From positions 29,089,250 to 29,153,249 of the forward strand of contig OW028579.1 of the NCBI GenBank assembly GCA_932294295.1: a stretch of 64,000 bases of DNA. The letters are read 5' to 3'. The translations under genes and the position numbers were made by a program. The notes beneath the pieces were generated by a model. It saw nothing but the letters and a program-made list of their open reading frames with translations, was not told the DNA's origin and did no database searches. Of this stretch, positions 58,701 through 64,000 are shown piece after piece (within the stretch, counting starts at the first letter, position 1; every line of letters starts with the position of its first letter). Origin of the DNA: Alitta virens. Its lineage: Eukaryota; Annelida; Polychaeta; Phyllodocida; Nereididae.

Positions 58701-60894
58701 CAAATGTAAATCCTAAGAATTGTTTCGGTGCTAAGTTGCATGTATTTATCATAGCTTTAGAGTGACATAATTATTTTAGTAAATATTTACTGCACTTCTT
58801 AATGCCGGACTTCATTTTAAGCCGTTTACAATGCATATTATTTTAGGTTTATGATAATTTTTATCCAGAAGGTTTCTAGAATCCTTCAGGATATTAGTAT
58901 GAGTACATCAGAGTGAAAAAGGGGATGAGTCAGGAAAATTTTCAAACGAATAAGCTCAGTGGAGATGAAGCTGAGCAGTGTCACATAGGGCTCAGCATAC
59001 TTTAAAATGCATTGTGCAATATCGTTTGGTTCGATTCGTTAGGAAGGATAGTAGTATTGTGCTAAAAAATGCAGAAAAATGAATGTGTACTGGGCTCAGA
59101 GCATTCGTCATTTCACCAACGAGCACTTGCTTGCCCGCCAGCCTAGCACCTGGAGCTTTGTTTACATTTCGCCAACAAATTCCAGTTTACTTTTGAGCAA
59201 TATTTTGAACTTTTTAAGGCTTTGTCATGCCAGAAAAGTTATTCTGAAGTCACGTTAGTGTATTATTGACTTATTCCGACTTAGTTTTCTCTGTTGGAGG
59301 CATTGTTAAGCGGTTTAAACCATTGTAAATGGCATAGGGTGTAAAAAATTGCGGATCCCGAGGTATGAGCTGAATTCACAGTTAGAATTAACAAGTCAAT
59401 CAAGTCACTGTCTTGATTAACCAGTTGATACAAATATTTACGGTGATTTTATTTGATTGTATTCAGTATTTTGTTAGCCATGGATTGATAGACTTTAGCA
59501 GTTGAAAGTGTGGATGGAAAATCAGTTAAATTACTTCAGTGATTCACTCGCTGTCATTATTGGAATGAACATGTTCAACTTGTCTGTTCCTAAGTACCAA
59601 AAGCCTTCAGGTCGTTTTTGTGTGCATATTTAAGAAACGCCTTGTTTATAATTATCGTGATCATTATCATTTATCGTTACAGCGATATTATCGAATCGTT
59701 AAGGATCAAATGATGTCCAGCCCCATCTGGTAGTACTCTAGCACTATCACTCTACCAATCCACTACATGTACAATATCATCACCTTCTGGATTCAGCGCC
59801 GTAAGGCTCTAGTTCTATTTATGATATTTGTAAATCTTTTTTTGCAGTTTTCTATGGCAACAAGCCTTTACTAGTGGTCTTCATAATTGCCCAAGTTAGC
59901 TTTTTGACATTTGCCTGATTCTGGTGAGTTTATCACAAAAAGCTCATTTCGGTTTCCATGGCAACATTGCATGACAACCATCATTGCCATATCAGTCATC
60001 AAAGACTAACCAGTCTTTATTTGGCTGCTCCCTGTTAGGATGTTTGGCCAATTAGAGATGTTTTCTGTGATAATATTCACATAAAAAAAACGGAAAGAAA
60101 CCGCAAATGAGAAAGACAAGAAAATTTACCATTTACAGAGGAATCTTTCCGTTAAAACTATCCTGGATAGTTTGGCTCAAACAAAGTATTCGACGGATGA
60201 TCACTGATTGGTCATAAAAATGGAACCAAAGAAGCATTCAAAGTTTTATGGAAGATAGTAAAAGCATCTTTCGTCATTAAAATTCTGTGCTAGTTTTGGA
60301 ATCATGATGAATGGTCGTGGAAAAGGGGATTAACCAAGGAGGTCCTTTATTCCTGATAGTGCCTAGCATTAAAGTGGTTAGTCTTTCAAAGTGCCTATTC
60401 CACATCATATTGGTTGTTGTGAGCAGATTTGAGCTGTGGAAGTCCATTGAATACCAATAATCAAGACCGAGTACAGTCAGCACGTTCCAACTGTGTACAC
60501 TCGGTCTACCAATAACCATATAAAAACACAGTAATTACATTTTGGGATAATCGCTCTCATGGTTGAATCTCTTTGCTGGTTGTGCAAATTCAATTTGCTT
60601 CATACTTGGAACTTTGACATTCTTTGCTATTTTCCTAGTTTAAACTTTTCTGACTTTCAATGATTTTTTACTGTAGCAAAATTCAAGGCTGGACAAACGT
60701 TGAATGAGCTATTGTATCATACGTCAAAGTCATCCTTCTTTTAATCAGTCAAGTGGTAATGACTTTTAGACATTCTTTGCTATTTCCTCAGGGTTCATTG
60801 AAGAGATTGTACAATGCTGAGATTCTATGAGCTGTTTGTATATTATACTTTGCTATTAAAATTAAAGTGAATATTCTAGCCTGTGTCCATGTCT

Positions 60895-61015
60895 GTGTCA
60901 ATGCTACTGAGTCTGAAGCTTAGTCAGCTTATATGATCAGCTGCCAGAGGCATATGTAATGATGAGATGATAAGGCTGGAGTCCACACCATGTTACACTT
61001 GAGGGTCAGTTAGTC
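60895..61015 (-). repeat. SINE family A body fragment
   Basis: Reverse-oriented body: gctactgagtctgaagctta, gctgccagaggcatatgtaa and ggctggagtccacaccatgt. Confidence 0.65.
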
Positions 61016-62399
61016 TTATTGGCAAGGTAATTGGATAGTAGTACATGGTACAGAATTCCAAATGGGTGGCCTTATTCGTGTTATCCTTGGCGACATAGAA
61101 AGTCAACATGACATTGTACTTTGACTGAAAAGCATTATAAAATTAATTGAAATTGCTAATATTTGTTTCAAAAATAACTTTTCCCACTTCTGGTGATTTC
61201 TAAGATTGTGTAAGAATTTTTTTTTTTTTAGTAATTCTATTAGGTGTTGGTGCAATTTACAAATTGAGTTTACATTTTACTTATCGCTTATGTTGCTTGT
61301 TTTTAATACATGAAAATGCTCGAAATCTTAAAGGTCAAACCAGACGTATTGATATTGAAAAAGCACAGTTTTACTGTGAGTGATGATCTGTCATATCTTC
61401 CTATTTTCCAAAACTTTCTCAAATCTAAATCGGTTTAAGTTTAAGCAACTCATGGCGATCAACCAAACCCAAAAATGGATGGAAACTTTCGAAGTTCTGC
61501 GGAAGAAGTTTCCCTTGGGTATCACCTTATTTGCCTTATCGTTGCCATGGAAATTTGATGAATTGGAACTTATACGCTTTGTGCATTTGCCTATCAATAT
61601 CTCAGTATTGCGGGGGCGGCATTTCAAAGAGGCTGATATCTTTGGAAAGAAAAATTGCTCGCTTATAAAAACCAAAATTGTATCTGACATTTTGAAATAC
61701 AGTAATTTCTAAACAAATGCTATAGGTTTTTTGAATCTTTCACCAATATTGTAGAACGAAATATTTTATGAAATGACTCAATTGAGAATTGATACTTGCG
61801 CAAACAAATTTGACGGTATATCATTTTTATCCTTACCAAATTCCTATTGTATCCTATTTGAGCGACATTTCCAATTTAAGAAAAAAGATATACACATGCT
61901 GTGATAGCACAACCCATAAACCATATATTATAAAAACACTCCATATATTTTACAGATACTAAGGTAGTACAACTTACAGTGTAGAATCTCCACATTTCCT
62001 TACACAGCAGTATGACCAATTGACCAATACACTGCGGCAAGTTCCATATGTACCAACTCACCAGAGAATACCTATGCTAGATTCAGTCTGGTCTACTGAT
62101 GGCAGGGTGGAATAGAGGTTAATAGCAGACCCTTCTAGACTGGTCAATTGAGGGACTCCCACTGCCTGTTGCTATGGCAATATCTTCATGAAACAAGATG
62201 CTGAGCTTTCCTTTTATGAGTTTTCATGAGGTGTCATCAAGGGAGTCCCACTCAGGCCTGTTCTATTGGAGGTTCTTTTGTTCTTTGTAAGATTGCAAGC
62301 TCATTTGATACTTCCTATGTTTTGTCTTGAAGAAAAGACAAACTGAAACACAGAAGAACCACCTCACTACATTGTATTAAGGCTACCTCTGAATTAAGG

Positions 62400-62790
62400 C
62401 CTTATATGGCCTACTGACAGAGGCAGATGTAATGATGAGACGACCAGACTTGTTTTACAATGTTATGCAAAATGTCGAGCACAATTGTAACAGTTCAGTG
62501 GTATCGTGCTTACCTTGTATTTTTACTCATGTCAAAGTACTTCTACTTGAAGTTAAGTACATTGCAAGGAAGTACTTGTTCTAGCCCCATGAAAGTGTAC
62601 TCCACTTGTATTGCCTTGTACTCACTGTATTAACGGCCTTTGAGTCTACGCTATGTTGTACATCTTCCCTGTGGGTGGTGTCTTTTACTTGCCTCAACGT
62701 AGACACCGAGTACAAGGGACCGCCAATTTAACGTCTCATCCTAACAACATCCAGCTGGGATGTTGCTCATGAAGGGTGCCTAGTAACTTG
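62400..62790 (-). repeat. SINE family A fragments
   Basis: Two reverse-oriented pieces: about 62410-62465 (acagaggcagatgtaatgat) and 62640-62790 (ggtggtgtcttttacttgcc, gtagacaccgagtacaaggg, catccagctgggatg). The 175 bp between them do not match the family and may be a later insertion. Confidence 0.6.
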
Positions 62791-63599
62791 TGCTTAACAA
62801 ATACTATAATTTCTAGGTTATTAACTTTTAAAATCATGGTTGATGCTTAATTCATTGACTCATAACAGTAACACACTTTTGTCACAGAATATTAATACCC
62901 AGAGGAGACAGTGTAATTGAATCAGTGTAAGCCAGCATGACAAGCCCGCAAAGAATTAACCTAGGAATATTTAGATATTCCTAGAATTAACTATGCCCAC
63001 AGAGTAATAATACCCATCTGGATAATACAGTGCAATTGAACCAATGTAAGCCTGTTCAGGGTTGGTGATTCAAGTATGACAAGCCCGCAGTCTCGGGTGT
63101 TAGATGCTGAAATATTTGTCGGCGCTTCATTAAAATTACACTAAATAAATTCAAATATTCTTTAAAATGTGTGTATATTTTCGCCCGAACCACACCCAAA
63201 AATGGCGGCTAATGACTTATGTTAATGAAAAACTGTTCAATCTGTGTATATCCATCTGTGCTTATGTTGTAAGTAATCTATTACGTATCCCATAACAACC
63301 ACTGTGGTCAATAATTCTGCTAGTCTGTCTATTGACTTAGTTGTACAAGCCAACCTGACAGCAATGTCAAGTGTCAAAATTTGGTACTTGATTGATGAAG
63401 TGGAATGTCTTTATAGATCTGTTCATGGATTGATTGACTTTTAACTTTAGGTGGTGGTTGGTCTGTGTACACAAGTGAGCATTTGATATACATTACTATT
63501 GTATTGAATTGTATTTATTGAATGGCATTGCACTGTATTGTATTGTCCTGGTGCTAGTGATCTGGAACTAGTGATCTGGAACTAGATTTATTTTAATAC

Positions 63600-63870
63600 T
63601 ATCTTGAAGAGGCATATGGAATGATAAAATGATAAGGCTCAGAGTCCACACAATACCATGCATTTACTCCATGGTGGGCTAATTTACACTCCTAACATAG
63701 ATCCCGAGCAAGACACAAAGTCAAAATGCCATATTAATGTCCAATATGAACAACTCCACATTACAATGTAGAATAAATCTCATACAAAAAAGTGCATTCG
63801 ACAAGTATCGAACCCGACACCATCAGAGGAGCTGGCGATTAACTTAACTACTAGACCAACTCTGGTTGAA
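63600..63870 (-). repeat. SINE family A copy, reverse, with head
   Basis: The body is at 63608-63720 (aaggctcagagtccacacaa). The tRNA-like head is at the right end, where the minus strand reads tggtctagtagttaagttaa and the B-box-like ggttcgatac. Confidence 0.6.
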
Positions 63871-63924
63871 ATACACATCATATTCTGTAATATACTGTGC
63901 TGAATAATATTTTATCTTCCTGTC

Positions 63925-64000
63925 TGTCAGCTGTGCTGAAGGTTGCAGGTTCAATACCTGGCCTGGGTGCTTGCTGTCCTTGAGCTTCATCTCAGCTTGA
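63925..64000 (+). repeat. SINE family A head, cut by window end
   Basis: ctgtgctgaaggttgcaggt, then ggttcaatacctgg (B box) and gagcttcatctcagctt. The body would continue beyond the window. Confidence 0.55.

Larger units (their letters stand above)
49654..64000 (+). other. Long intron 8 of the SCHIP1-like gene (open at window end)
   Basis: No further SCHIP1 exon, such as the SFFDDG-encoding one expected next, was found in any frame. The stretch holds SINE copies, two short tandem repeats, a SINE with head (56655-57000), a CRE-bearing hairpin (57978-58159) and one orphan frame (54406-54822). The remainder (for example 49750-51100, 59000-60880 and 61030-62390) shows no gene I can support. Confidence 0.65.

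Noticed and set aside
60465..60517. Small inverted repeat around gaccgagtaca
   Set aside because: Short arms with mismatches and no flanking duplication; could be chance.
61380..61712. 110-codon + frame and 99-codon - frame over the same DNA
   Set aside because: No recognised motif, no splice or promoter context, and neither strand is favoured; left unannotated.

Overview
This is animal nuclear DNA: AT-rich, with large GT-AG introns, tRNA-derived SINEs, decayed LINEs, foldback/hAT-type miniature transposons, GATA/TA microsatellites and long C/G homopolymer runs. The gene content (a Toll-like receptor with no intron in the visible part, a FAM151/menorin protein, a PRKX-type kinase and a SCHIP1-type protein with IQ motifs) fits an invertebrate bilaterian, perhaps a marine deuterostome or lophotrochozoan. 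I cannot name the species from sequence alone.

Layout, with all four recognised genes on the + strand: (1) 2-1780, the 3' part of a Toll-like receptor cut by the window edge. (2) 1781-7004, intergenic: a SINE copy, then a SINE interrupted by a LINE relic and by a small foldback element, then a cluster of repeated GTAAAC-GAGTTGTAA-like motifs just before the next gene. (3) about 7005-8917, a five-exon FAM151/menorin-family gene with a predicted N-terminal signal anchor. (4) 10364-36219, a PRKX gene of eight constitutive coding exons giving 361 residues. It has an extra, homologous, alternative last coding exon at 34117-34347. Its introns hold most of the transposon debris. (5) 37992 to beyond the window, a gene whose eight visible exons (585 codons, all splice phases compatible) encode two IQ motifs followed by the start of the schwannomin-interacting-protein region, i.e. 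an IQCJ-SCHIP1-like gene. Its downstream exons were not found, so 49654-64000 is read as one long, repeat-filled intron.

The genes show no obvious shared pathway. PRKX and the SCHIP1-like gene are packed head to tail, with about 350 bp between the PRKX poly(A) signal and the next start codon. The most interesting items are the duplicated C-tail exon of PRKX (one version keeps the FxxF hydrophobic motif and the other lacks it), the single-gene IQCJ-SCHIP1 organisation in an apparent invertebrate, an array of copies of a PRKX splice donor, nested transposons with an empty paralogous site inside the same window, and foldback elements that carry perfect CRE octamers.

All homology calls come from recalled family patterns and motif reading. 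No database search was run.
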